Under the pieces are notes generated by a model that made no database searches, was not told the origin of the DNA, and was given only the letters and a program-made list of their open reading frames with translations. Positions 35,070 to 43,093 of a stretch of 54,459 nucleotides of DNA are shown in pieces. The position numbers were made by a program, and so were the translations under genes. The stretch is from Promethearchaeota archaeon Loki_b31 (lineage in GTDB: Archaea > Asgardarchaeota > Lokiarchaeia > Sigyniarchaeales > SOKP01), in assembly GCA_005222975.1 (NCBI GenBank), contig NJBI01000018.1, forward strand, positions 1 to 54,459, read 5' to 3'. Within the stretch, counting starts at the first letter, position 1; the number at the start of each line of letters is the position of its first letter.

Positions 35070-35175
35070 TGAAAATTATTCCTATATCTGGTTGTGATTT
35101 ATAAGCTTATGTTGTTGTTTACATAATCTACAATAGTATTTTAGGTTGCCGAAGTCATTGTTCCTATACATACAT

Positions 35176-35199
35176 ATATAATTGAATATATAATTGAAT
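35176..35199. repeat. Short AT-rich tandem repeat (2 x 12 bp)
   Basis: Two exact copies of ATATAATTGAAT lie head to tail, with degenerate similar sequence continuing to about 35225. It may be part of the promoter of the leftward membrane-protein gene or simple low-complexity DNA. Confidence 0.5.
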
Positions 35200-35394
35200 A
35201 TCGAATTAATATATAATTTGATATTTCCTCAGTTCTTCAAATTTATACAACTTATTTATATCCTTATAAAATCGTATTTAATTACTCGTTTTCTCAAGGA
35301 GCTTCTTGCGGTTTTTTTCATTTACGAGGTGTTCTGAGGGAATTGCCTCCCATATTAATCATGTAGGTAAAATTTTTATTAAAGTTGAGTTTAC

Positions 35395-35407
35395 ACTTAT
35401 TATAAAT
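35395..35407 (+). promoter_or_regulatory. Candidate TATA box of the aclB-aclA operon
   Basis: CTTATTATAAATC, about 45-55 bp before the TTG start of aclB. A purine-rich AGAGAAAGAGAG stretch follows close to the start and may serve as a weak ribosome site. Assigned from position and sequence only. Confidence 0.35.
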
Positions 35408-35451
35408 CTTTGACATAATATTAAAAAATAAAATAAGAGAAAGAGAGAAAA

Positions 35452-36747
35452 TTGGCTCAAAAAAATATTTATGAGTATGATGCTAAAAAGCTCCTAGCGA
35501 GCGAATTGCCAAAATATTTTCCAGAATTCAAATACCATAACAAATTAGTGATTATTGACTGCGAAACTGATTTAGAGAAAGCAATCTCAGATAATCCTTG
35601 GATAAATACAGAAACAGTTGTAGTTAAACCTGACCAACTTTTTGGAAAAAGAGGGAAGGCAAATCTACTCTTGTTAGATGCTAGTTGCGATGAAATGAAA
35701 GATTTCTGTTACAACAATTTGGATAGAGTCTGCGAGATTGGAAATGTGAGAGGTGCATTGAAGCGTTTACTTGTCGAACCTTTCATTCCTCATGAAAAAG
35801 AATATTATATTTCTATCACAACCGAAAGAGAAGGTGATGTGATCCATTTCAGTTTCGAGGGGGGTATTTACGTGGAAGAGAATTGGGATAAGGTCATTCA
35901 CATACCAATACCTATTGGAACTGATATTAAATCCTTTGATTTAGAGAGTAAACTGCCGGATTTAGGAGACTCTAAAGGCGTTTTAATGCCTTTTATTAAG
36001 GGACTTTATCAAGTGTTTGTCGATCAGGATTTTACTTTTCTTGAAATCAATCCATTCGCAATCACTCAAGACAACAAAGTTGTTCCATTAGATGTTAAAG
36101 CTAGATTAGATGATACCGCTATGTTTCTTCACGCGGATACATGGGGAAATCCTAACAACCCGATTGAATTTCCAGCTGCTTTTGGACAAACTATGTCTGA
36201 AAAAGAAGCGTATATACGAGAATTAGATGAAAAGACAGGAGCTTCCCTTAAATTAAAAGTTCTGAATCCAGTTGGTCGAGTTTGGACTATGGTAGCTGGA
36301 GGAGGGGCTTCAGTTATCTATACCGATACGATCGTGGACTTGGGATATGGAGAAGAATTGGGGAATTACGGAGAATATTCTGGGAATCCATCACGAGAAT
36401 ATACTGAAATTTACGCTCAAACCATCATAGATCTCATTACAGAAACTCCTGATATCGCAGGGAGATCAAAGTATCTCATAATTGGCGGAGGAATTGCTAA
36501 TTTTACTGATGTAAAAGCTACCTTTACTGGAATCGTTAGTGCCATTAAGAATTCAGTTGAAAAACTGAAAAAAGCCAAAGTCAAAATTTACGTGCGAAGA
36601 GGTGGACCTAACGAAAAGCAAGGACTTGAACTTATGAAGCAGGTTGGAGAGGAGACTGGTATTCCGATTGAAGTATACGATAGATACACTCATATGACTA
36701 GAGTTGTCGATTTAATAAAACAAGCAGAAGAAACAGGAGGGGCTTAA
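35452..36747 (+). CDS. aclB: ATP-citrate lyase, small (ATP-grasp/SucC-like) subunit
   Basis: With AclA, cleaves citrate plus CoA and ATP into acetyl-CoA and oxaloacetate. The 431-residue subunit starts at TTG (MAQKNIYEYDAKKLL, the usual family opening). It has an ATP-grasp domain (ETVVVKPDQLFGKRGK; LEINPFAITQDNKVVPLDVK) followed by a CoA-ligase-like domain with MVAGGGASVIYTDTIVDLG and YLIIGGGIANFTDVKATF. The ELGNYGEYSGNPS segment separates it from ordinary SucC. aclA starts one base after its stop, so the genes are co-translated. The two-subunit arrangement is like that of Chlorobium, whereas the animal enzyme is one fused chain. Confidence 0.92.
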   Translation: MAQKNIYEYDAKKLLASELPKYFPEFKYHNKLVIIDCETDLEKAISDNPWINTETVVVKPDQLFGKRGKANLLLLDASCDEMKDFCYNNLDRVCEIGNVRGALKRLLVEPFIPHEKEYYISITTEREGDVIHFSFEGGIYVEENWDKVIHIPIPIGTDIKSFDLESKLPDLGDSKGVLMPFIKGLYQVFVDQDFTFLEINPFAITQDNKVVPLDVKARLDDTAMFLHADTWGNPNNPIEFPAAFGQTMSEKEAYIRELDEKTGASLKLKVLNPVGRVWTMVAGGGASVIYTDTIVDLGYGEELGNYGEYSGNPSREYTEIYAQTIIDLITETPDIAGRSKYLIIGGGIANFTDVKATFTGIVSAIKNSVEKLKKAKVKIYVRRGGPNEKQGLELMKQVGEETGIPIEVYDRYTHMTRVVDLIKQAEETGGA

Positions 36748-36748
36748 A

Positions 36749-38584
36749 ATGAAAGATTATGAACTTTTTAATAGGAATACACAAGCAATAATCTACGGAT
36801 TTCAAAGGAATCCTATCCAAAGAATGCTTGATTTTGATTTTGTGAGTAAAAGAGAAAAACAATCAGTAGCGGCAATAATTAGACCTACTCAAACTGCTGC
36901 AATTAGTTATCACAAGGTTTTTTACGGGAATAAAGAAATAGTTATACCTATTTATAAAACGCTTGATTTAGCGATGAAAAAACACCCTAACGCTGATGTA
37001 ATGATAAATTTTGCTTCCTTTAGATCCTCGTATGAAACTAGTAAAGAAGCTCTTGAATCTGATACAATTCGAACAGTGGTTATCATAGCTGAAGGCATTC
37101 CTGAAAGACAGAGTCGAAAATTAATAAAAATCGCAGAAGAGAGGAAGAAGAATATTATTGGTCCAGCTACTGTAGGAGGAATTGTAGCGGGGGCTTTTAA
37201 AATTGGAAATACAGCAGGAACTTTAGAAAATATTAAACTTTCCAAACTATATCGACCAGGCTCAGTTGGGTTCGTTTCAAAATCAGGTGGTTTAAGCAAC
37301 GAAATGAATTTTATGATAAGTCAAACAACCGATGGGGTATTTGAAGGCATTGCTATCGGCGGCGATAGATATCCTGGTTCAAGATTAATTGATCACCTCA
37401 TGCGATACGAAGCAAACCCTAAAATTAAAATGTTAGTAACTTTAGGAGAGATAGGTGGAACTGACGAATATGCGATAGTAGACGCATTGAAAAATGGAAA
37501 GATAACAAAACCTATAGTTGTGTGGGTAACAGGGACAGCAGCAAAACTGCTGCCTAAGGGATTGCAGTTTGGTCACGCAGGGGCTATGGCAGATAGCGCT
37601 AGAGAAACTGCTGACGCTAAAAATCGCGCATTAAGAGAGGCTGGTGCTATCGTTCCAGATTCATACGAAGATTTTGACAAAGAAATTAGAAAAACATTTG
37701 AAAATTTAAAAAAGGAAGGCAAGATTGACCCCATTGAAGAATTCGTACCTCCAGAAGTTCCACTAGACTATAATACTGCGATTCGTTTAGGAAAAGTAAG
37801 AAGACCGACCGATGTAGTAGTGACTATTTCAGATGATAGAGGTGATGTGCCAACTTTTGCTGGTGTTGGATTAGACAAAATAATCAGAGAAAACAAATCA
37901 ATTGGGTATGTGATTGGTCTTTTATGGTTTAAAAGAGAGTTACCAGAGTTTGCCCAACAATTTATCGAGATGGTAATTAAATTGACAGCCGACCACGGTC
38001 CCGCGGTTTCAGGAGCTCACAACGCAATTATCACAGCGCGCGCAGGTAAAGATTTAATGGCGTCACTTGCTTCAGGAATTCTCACGATCGGCCCGAGATT
38101 CGGTGGAGCAATCTCAAACGCAGCTAAATACTTCAGGGAAGCTTTGCAAAAAGGGATGACCCCCTTAGAATTTATGGGTTATATGAAAGATGTCGTGAAG
38201 ATTAACATCCCTGGAATCGGTCATAGAATAAAATCAGTTCAAAATCCTGATGTACGAGTTCAGTTATTGAAAGAATTTGTCTTTAAAAACTTTGAAAAGC
38301 ATCCCCACCTTGATTACGCTCTAGAAGTAGAGAAACTTACCACCTCCAAAAGGAATAATCTTATATTAAATGTTGACGGATGTATCGGGATTACTTTCTT
38401 AGACCTCTTAGAAAATCTGGATTTTACTAAAGAGGAAATTGAAGACGTAATATTCAGTGAAGCTCTAAACGGATTATTTGTACTTGGAAGATCAATTGGA
38501 ATGATGGGACATGTGTTTGATCAGAAACGCCAAAGAGCTGGATTATATAGACAACCTTGGGACGAAATTCTATTTACGGATTAA
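36749..38584 (+). CDS. aclA: ATP-citrate lyase, large (SucD-citrate synthase-like) subunit
   Basis: A 611-residue subunit matching the length of Chlorobium AclA (about 608). The N-terminal half is a CoA-binding/ligase region with the phosphorylated His276 in QFGHAGAMADSA. The C-terminal half, from about residue 350, is a citryl-CoA lyase domain of the citrate synthase fold: GPAVSGAHNAIITARAGKD and GIGHRIKSVQNPDVR carry the catalytic histidines and aspartate. It ends QKRQRAGLYRQPWDEILF as in the family. Together with AclB and the isocitrate dehydrogenase gene 194 bp downstream, it marks a citrate-cleaving, reductive-direction TCA module. Confidence 0.93.
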   Translation: MKDYELFNRNTQAIIYGFQRNPIQRMLDFDFVSKREKQSVAAIIRPTQTAAISYHKVFYGNKEIVIPIYKTLDLAMKKHPNADVMINFASFRSSYETSKEALESDTIRTVVIIAEGIPERQSRKLIKIAEERKKNIIGPATVGGIVAGAFKIGNTAGTLENIKLSKLYRPGSVGFVSKSGGLSNEMNFMISQTTDGVFEGIAIGGDRYPGSRLIDHLMRYEANPKIKMLVTLGEIGGTDEYAIVDALKNGKITKPIVVWVTGTAAKLLPKGLQFGHAGAMADSARETADAKNRALREAGAIVPDSYEDFDKEIRKTFENLKKEGKIDPIEEFVPPEVPLDYNTAIRLGKVRRPTDVVVTISDDRGDVPTFAGVGLDKIIRENKSIGYVIGLLWFKRELPEFAQQFIEMVIKLTADHGPAVSGAHNAIITARAGKDLMASLASGILTIGPRFGGAISNAAKYFREALQKGMTPLEFMGYMKDVVKINIPGIGHRIKSVQNPDVRVQLLKEFVFKNFEKHPHLDYALEVEKLTTSKRNNLILNVDGCIGITFLDLLENLDFTKEEIEDVIFSEALNGLFVLGRSIGMMGHVFDQKRQRAGLYRQPWDEILFTD

Positions 38585-38778
38585 CCTCCTCATCAAAATC
38601 AACGCAAGGAATGTATTGATGGAAATAAAAATATTTTTTTACAATAATAATTAACAATTAGAAATCGGAAGGAAATATTTGATTAACTTATAATTAATCA
38701 AAAAATTGTAATATCACGACTACCAAAAAAAAAGAAAAAATTGAAAAGTAAAAAGTAAAAGAAATAGGAAAAACAAAA

Positions 38779-39972
38779 ATGGATAAGATTATTGAAAATG
38801 CGAAAATCCACTTTGAAAAACTTGTAAAAGAGCAGTTAGAAAGAGTAGAGCGAATGAAAAAAGCTGGAGATTGGGTTGATTACACAACGATAAGACCAAT
38901 TATCATCGGACTCGTTGGGGGTGATGGTATCGGACCATTTATTACAAAACACGCGCAAGCCGTACTAGAATTCTTGTTAAAAGAAGAGATAGAGAATGGA
39001 AAAGTTGAGCTTCGAGTAATTGAAGGACTGACGATTGAAAACAGAGCAAAAGTAATGAAAGCGATCCCTGACGACGTGTTAGTAGAAATAAAAAAGTGCC
39101 ATGTATTATTAAAGGGACCCACTACAACTCCGAGGAAGGGAGATAAATGGCCAAACATCGAAAGTGCGAATGTAACCATGCGTCGTGAATTAGATCTATT
39201 TGCAAATGTTCGTCCAGTTAAAGTACCTGAAAAAAACATCGATTGGATGTTTTTCAGAGAAAATACTGAGGGAGCTTATGTGTTAGGTTCTAAAGGTATA
39301 AACATCACTGATGATTTAGCCTTTGATTTTAAGGTCATTACATCGCAAGGAGCAGATAGGATTATCAGATTAGCCTTTGATTACGCTAAAAAGAACGATA
39401 TTAACAAGGTCACAGTAGTTACCAAAGCAAACGTTGTAAAAGCTACTGATGGAAAATTTCTTGCTTTAGCAGAGGAAGTGGCAAAGGATTATCCCGAAGT
39501 AGAATGGGACGATTGGTATATCGACATTATGACGGCTAAGCTAGTAGATCCAGCAAGACAAAGCCAATTTAGAGTTTTTGTCGCTCCGAACCTTTATGGG
39601 GATATCATCACTGACGAGGCAGCTCAGATTCAAGGAGGCGTTGGAACTGCGGGCTCTGCGAATATTGGAAAACAATATTCTATGTTTGAAGCAATTCACG
39701 GTTCAGCCCCCCGTATGGTAGAAGAGGGAAGAGCACAATACGCTGATCCTTCGAGTATTATCAAAGCAGCGGCTTTACTTATGAACCATATAGGATTTGC
39801 TGAAAAAGCGAAAAAGCTTGAAATGGCACTTGATATTTGTGCAACGCTAGAAAAGAAAATAACAATTACTGGCCGAGACAACGGAGCTACTGGCGAAGAG
39901 TTCGCAAAGTATATCATGGATACCCTTACAGACCCACAATTAGAAGAACATTTTAAAGAATATAGTAAATAA
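38779..39972 (+). CDS. icd: Isocitrate dehydrogenase (isocitrate/isopropylmalate dehydrogenase family)
   Basis: A 397-residue beta-decarboxylating dehydrogenase. Family signatures: GLVGGDGIGPFIT at the start, substrate arginines in SANVTMRRELDLFANVRPVK (with Ser and Asn as in isocitrate rather than isopropylmalate enzymes), FFRENTEGAYVLGS, the metal-binding aspartates in NLYGDIITDEAAQI, and EAIHGSAPRMVEEG in the nucleotide site. Preference for NAD or NADP cannot be settled. Following ATP-citrate lyase, it most likely handles isocitrate and 2-oxoglutarate, carboxylating in the reductive direction. An extra ~30-residue N-terminal helix precedes the core. Confidence 0.87.
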   Translation: MDKIIENAKIHFEKLVKEQLERVERMKKAGDWVDYTTIRPIIIGLVGGDGIGPFITKHAQAVLEFLLKEEIENGKVELRVIEGLTIENRAKVMKAIPDDVLVEIKKCHVLLKGPTTTPRKGDKWPNIESANVTMRRELDLFANVRPVKVPEKNIDWMFFRENTEGAYVLGSKGINITDDLAFDFKVITSQGADRIIRLAFDYAKKNDINKVTVVTKANVVKATDGKFLALAEEVAKDYPEVEWDDWYIDIMTAKLVDPARQSQFRVFVAPNLYGDIITDEAAQIQGGVGTAGSANIGKQYSMFEAIHGSAPRMVEEGRAQYADPSSIIKAAALLMNHIGFAEKAKKLEMALDICATLEKKITITGRDNGATGEEFAKYIMDTLTDPQLEEHFKEYSK

Positions 39973-40127
39973 TATGAAAAGATACTTTAAATAACAAAAT
40001 TTTTTTAATTTTTTTTTATTATATAGAAACATTTTTTATGGGATGAAAACATTATGGCTATTAGACATAAGAAATATTCTATCGAGGGCGTTAATTTAAT
40101 TACAAAGAATTATAAATATGTGTATGT

Positions 40128-40379
40128 ATGTGTATACATATGACTTCAAAAAATATTAGTATAACTAAAGATGTTTATAACAAACTACTCAAGATTAAGC
40201 TTGAAAATGAAAGCTTTTCAGAACTTTTCTTAAGGCTTTTAAAAATACAAAAGAATACACTTGAAAAATCTTTTGGCGCATGGGATCTTTCAGAGGAGGA
40301 AGAGAAAGAGATATGGGTAGAAATTTCTACTCGCAATGGAAGAAGTTGGAATAAATCAAATACAGAGGATCTAAAATGA
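40128..40379 (+). CDS. vapB: VapB-type antitoxin
   Basis: An 83-residue protein with the DUF217/archaeal VapB opening (ISITKDVYNKLLKIKLENES then FSELFLRLL), probably a ribbon-helix-helix DNA-binding part followed by a toxin-neutralising tail. The ATG at 40140 is the more likely start, as the first four codons lie in a TGTATG-rich repeat. Its stop overlaps the start of vapC by 4 bp. Such antitoxins bind their own promoter. Confidence 0.8.
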   Translation: MCIHMTSKNISITKDVYNKLLKIKLENESFSELFLRLLKIQKNTLEKSFGAWDLSEEEEKEIWVEISTRNGRSWNKSNTEDLK

Positions 40380-40783
40380 TTCTTTTAGATACATCTGCTT
40401 GCATCGATTATTTAAATGGAAATAAAGAAATTAAAAAAGTAATTGAAGATCAAGATGATCTTATTCACATTACATCTATAACCATTTATGAAATGAATAT
40501 AGGTTTTGAAAGAACCAAACGCAAAATTTCTGAACAAAGATATAAACAGCTTTATAAACCTTGGTTAGAATTTATAAGCAGTATGGAGATTTTTGCTTTA
40601 GGATTTAAGGAGGCTGAAAAGGCTGCTAAGATTTATGATGTCTTAGAGTCTCAAGGTAAAACAATTGATGATAATGACATTTTAATAACTGGAATCATGT
40701 TAGCAAATGGCATTAAGAAACTAATTACAAAGAATGTAAGCCATTTTGAAAGAATTGTAGATATAGAACTTATAACATATTAA
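40376..40783 (+). CDS. vapC: VapC-type PIN-domain ribonuclease toxin
   Basis: A 135-residue PIN-domain protein. The acidic metal-binding residues are visible: Asp5 in MILLDTSACIDYL, Glu in TIYEMNIGFER, and aspartates in KTIDDNDILITGIML, with NVSHFERI near the end. VapC toxins cut specific RNAs when not held by VapB. The ATGA overlap with vapB confirms the pair. Confidence 0.88.
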   Translation: MILLDTSACIDYLNGNKEIKKVIEDQDDLIHITSITIYEMNIGFERTKRKISEQRYKQLYKPWLEFISSMEIFALGFKEAEKAAKIYDVLESQGKTIDDNDILITGIMLANGIKKLITKNVSHFERIVDIELITY

Positions 40784-40812
40784 AGAAAAAAAAATAATAT
40801 ATTTGAAAATTT

Positions 40813-41187
40813 TTAATTCCCTTTTTTTGCTGCCTTCTTAGCTCTGCTATCTAAATATTTTTGTCTCATCTTCTTAGGTTTTGTAGCGTATATAATTAAA
40901 TTTAGTATTGCTTCAAAAAGTAATATAACTCCAGTAACTATATATGAAATCCTACTAATTCTATCTGTAAAAGGATGACTAGCTAGACCAAAAAGCATTG
41001 AAGCCATAATAAATACAAAGATACCAATATTAAGATGGTTTCTAAATAATTTCCCATCTGAAATATCAAGGGTAATGGAAGGTGTGCCAGTCCCTTCTGA
41101 AACAGTTGGTTTTCTATAAGCATAAATGAGAATTATTATACCTAATATCAGAAAAGTTATCCCTATTGCCCAAAAATAGACCGGCAT
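40813..41187 (-). CDS. Small membrane protein, C-terminal part of a frameshifted gene
   Basis: A 124-residue frame with three hydrophobic segments (FWAIGITFLILGIIILIYAY first) and a Lys-rich C-terminus (RAKKAAKKGN). No known domain. Its first Met is immediately preceded, in another frame, by a matching N-terminal piece with its own Met and hydrophobic helix (41188-41291), separated by a run of nine A/T. The intact protein was probably about 158 residues. Confidence 0.6.
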   Translation of the reverse strand: MPVYFWAIGITFLILGIIILIYAYRKPTVSEGTGTPSITLDISDGKLFRNHLNIGIFVFIMASMLFGLASHPFTDRISRISYIVTGVILLFEAILNLIIYATKPKKMRQKYLDSRAKKAAKKGN

Positions 41188-41291
41188 TCCTGGGAAAAAA
41201 AAACAACTGAAATAACCTCAGCAACAAACAGGAGTATAAAAATTATAGCAATTGCTAGAATTCCTTTAGAAATTTCTTGTTTCGCACTCAT
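41188..41291 (-). pseudogene. Out-of-frame N-terminal segment of the small membrane protein
   Basis: From an ATG at 41291 the minus strand reads MSAKQEISKGILAIAIIFIL followed by LFVAEVISVVFF, then loses frame at the nine-base homopolymer near 41195-41203. A one-base change there joins it to F-P-G-M-P-V-Y-F-W of the downstream frame, giving a continuous membrane protein. Sequencing error, polymorphism or slippage are all possible. Confidence 0.6.
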
Positions 41292-41398
41292 ATCAATCAA
41301 AATCTATTATTATTTTTAAAATTAAAATTAAGATTAACTGAATATTGATTTTTACATATATAAATTTTTTAAAAAAAGAGGTTACCATTAACATCTGA

Positions 41399-41434
41399 GT
41401 GGGGTTATCATTCTCATAATACTATCATAAATAA
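41399..41434 (+). repeat. Degenerate partial copy of the ~110-bp repeat (5' half)
   Basis: GTGGGGTTATCATTCTCATA then ATACTATCATAAATA resembles the beginning of the repeat copies at 48452 and 51368 (GGTTGTCATTCCCGTAATAC). The 3' half is not next to it; a 14-bp piece of that end occurs at 43078-43091. Confidence 0.5.
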
Positions 41435-41451
41435 TAGAAATTAAAGCAATT

Positions 41452-42438
41452 TTAATAAAATTTTATTGATTTTAAAAATTCAATTCTTTTTGATTTTATT
41501 TTATCCATATCTTCTCCGATCCACATGAAATGGCCTCCATGTGTCACCAATAGCTCAAAATCTTTGAGATTGGTTTCGAGATATTCAGCATTTAACCATT
41601 TAACATCATTATCTTCTTTACTATAGACTAATAAGGATTTTACATTAATATTATCAACTGGAATCTTCTCGATTGATGTTAAGAGTTCTACATCATGATT
41701 AAGACCAAGTTTTCTTAAACTCATTGGAACGGTTGTATCTATTAGTTTTATTAACCACATCCTTCTCTCCTTATCAATTGAAACCAGATCAGTAAATTTC
41801 TTAATTCCTTCCTTGTCAAGTAAAGTTTCCATGCCGATTATACTCTTGAATGCCATCTTGAAAGCTATTTTAATAAATATTACAGTAATCCAGCTCAAGA
41901 AATCTTGTATTTTATTACTCAGAAATAATTTCGCCCAAAATGAATCCATCACTTCCTCACTTGGATTCTCGTATACTGTACTAACACCAGCTTCCATCAC
42001 CAGATCATGAGTTCTCTCGGGGTATTTATTAGCAAAGTTGAGTGCAAGAGGACCACCGGCTGAGTATCCCATGGCAACAACCTTATCGATTGCTAACTTG
42101 TCTAATAATTCCGCATACTGATCAACTTGTTCCTCATAAGATAGAGGAACAAAAGGTGTTCTTAGATATCCGGGCCTTGAAACAACGAGTAATGAATATC
42201 CTTCCTGAATTAGATAATCAAGGAAGAATCCTTGGTCAATTCCTCCGGGTCCTCCATGCATAAAAAATAACACTGGGCCCTCTCCAGTTAGTTTGTAATG
42301 TATTTTCCCCATCGCTGTCTCCATTACTTCTCCATCATCCATTACTCTAATTGCGAATTTTTTCCACCTCTTAAAACCAATTATTAAGAGAATAATGAAA
42401 ACTACTATTACAAGTAATACAAATATTATTATTTGCAT
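41452..42438 (-). CDS. Membrane-anchored alpha/beta hydrolase
   Basis: A 328-residue protein with an N-terminal hydrophobic anchor (IIIFVLLVIVVFIILLIIGF) followed by an alpha/beta hydrolase domain. MHGGPGGIDQGFF is the oxyanion region typical of proline-iminopeptidase-like hydrolases. AMGYSAGGPLALNFANKYPE is the nucleophile elbow (G-Y-S-A-G). VTHGGHFMWIGED holds the catalytic histidine. The domain probably sits on one face of the membrane. Substrate unknown. Confidence 0.82.
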   Translation of the reverse strand: MQIIIFVLLVIVVFIILLIIGFKRWKKFAIRVMDDGEVMETAMGKIHYKLTGEGPVLFFMHGGPGGIDQGFFLDYLIQEGYSLLVVSRPGYLRTPFVPLSYEEQVDQYAELLDKLAIDKVVAMGYSAGGPLALNFANKYPERTHDLVMEAGVSTVYENPSEEVMDSFWAKLFLSNKIQDFLSWITVIFIKIAFKMAFKSIIGMETLLDKEGIKKFTDLVSIDKERRMWLIKLIDTTVPMSLRKLGLNHDVELLTSIEKIPVDNINVKSLLVYSKEDNDVKWLNAEYLETNLKDFELLVTHGGHFMWIGEDMDKIKSKRIEFLKSIKFY

Positions 42439-42681
42439 AATAATATATCTTATTGATTATATATTAAAAAAGTATTCCTTGAACATTTACTTTCTAGTCC
42501 GTTAATTAGGGATATAAAAAATAGGAAAGGCTTGGCTTAAAGTATATAAATTTTCATTGAAATTAGACACTAAATTTACCATTCAGGCAAATTAAATGAA
42601 TGGAATAGTGCAAAAATAAAAATTCTTTATTAATAACTCCCGTTCAAACAGAAAAGGAGTTAACGATTATAGCACAACTCT

Positions 42682-42873
42682 ATCTTTTGGGATGTACGCC
42701 TTCTAGAAAAACATGGAATAAAAAATTATCCATTTAGCAGCAATAATTTAGTAGATTTAGTATGTGAAGCTCGAAAAGATCCTTTCGAAGAAGTCCAAAT
42801 TAAAGCGACATCTACAATGCCAGTTACATTAATACTTGAATGGACAGGTGGAAAAAAAGAAATAAAAATTTGA
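42682..42873 (+). pseudogene. C-terminal remnant of a second GH63/GH37-like glycosidase
   Basis: This stretch encodes FWDVRLLEKHGIKNYPF, then LVDLVCEARKDPFEEV, LEWTGGKKEIKI and TGA. It is collinear with the last ~60 residues of the intact glycosidase at 44568-46115 (FWDVRLLERHGIKNYPF, LECEARKDASEEV, KWMGGKKEMKI). The DNA is also alike but has diverged, so the duplication is not very recent. Everything N-terminal is missing. Confidence 0.85.
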
Positions 42874-43012
42874 TGTAGAATGAATCAAATTTCTGCTATT
42901 TTTCAACTATACTAATATGATCCAACCAATTACTCTTCTAGGGTGGCTCATTAAACGATCATTTATTAAAACATTAAAATTTTTTATTCTATGAATAATG
43001 AGATGAAATAAA

Positions 43013-43093
43013 ATGAGAGAAATAAAATTTCCTGAAGGGTTTATTTGGGGTGCTGCTACGGCTAGTTATCAGAACAATATTAGAATGGTTTAA
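43013..43093 (+). pseudogene. N-terminal remnant of a second GH1 beta-glucosidase
   Basis: An ATG opens MREIKFPEGFIWGAATASYQ, the start of a GH1 enzyme almost identical to the copy at 46127 (MKEIKFPKGFIWGAATSSYQ). After Gln the match ends abruptly and the frame runs into NNIRMV and a stop directly before the ATG of the GPH transporter. The break coincides with a 14-bp sequence shared with the repeat at 48530 and 51448. Confidence 0.88.
43078..43091 (+). repeat. 14-bp 3' end of the dispersed repeat
   Basis: TATTAGAATGGTTT occurs here exactly as at 48530-48543 and 51448-51461, each time just upstream of an ATG. Here it joins a truncated GH1 gene to the GPH transporter start and so marks a rearrangement breakpoint. 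Confidence 0.6.

Larger units (their letters stand above)
35070..35451. other. Intergenic region upstream of the ATP-citrate lyase operon
   Basis: A 382-bp spacer between divergent genes. It holds a perfect 2 x 12-bp tandem repeat of ATATAATTGAAT at 35176-35199, an AT-rich stretch, and a TATA-like TTATTATAAA near 35397-35406 about 50 bp before the aclB start. No coding frame is supported. Promoters for both flanking operons are expected here. Confidence 0.5.

Noticed and set aside
40114..40141. TGTATG-rich short repeat at the vapB start, considered as a phase-variable tract
   Set aside because: Only two or three imperfect units; they overlap the likely untranslated leader because a good ATG follows at 40140. 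Too short to claim variation.
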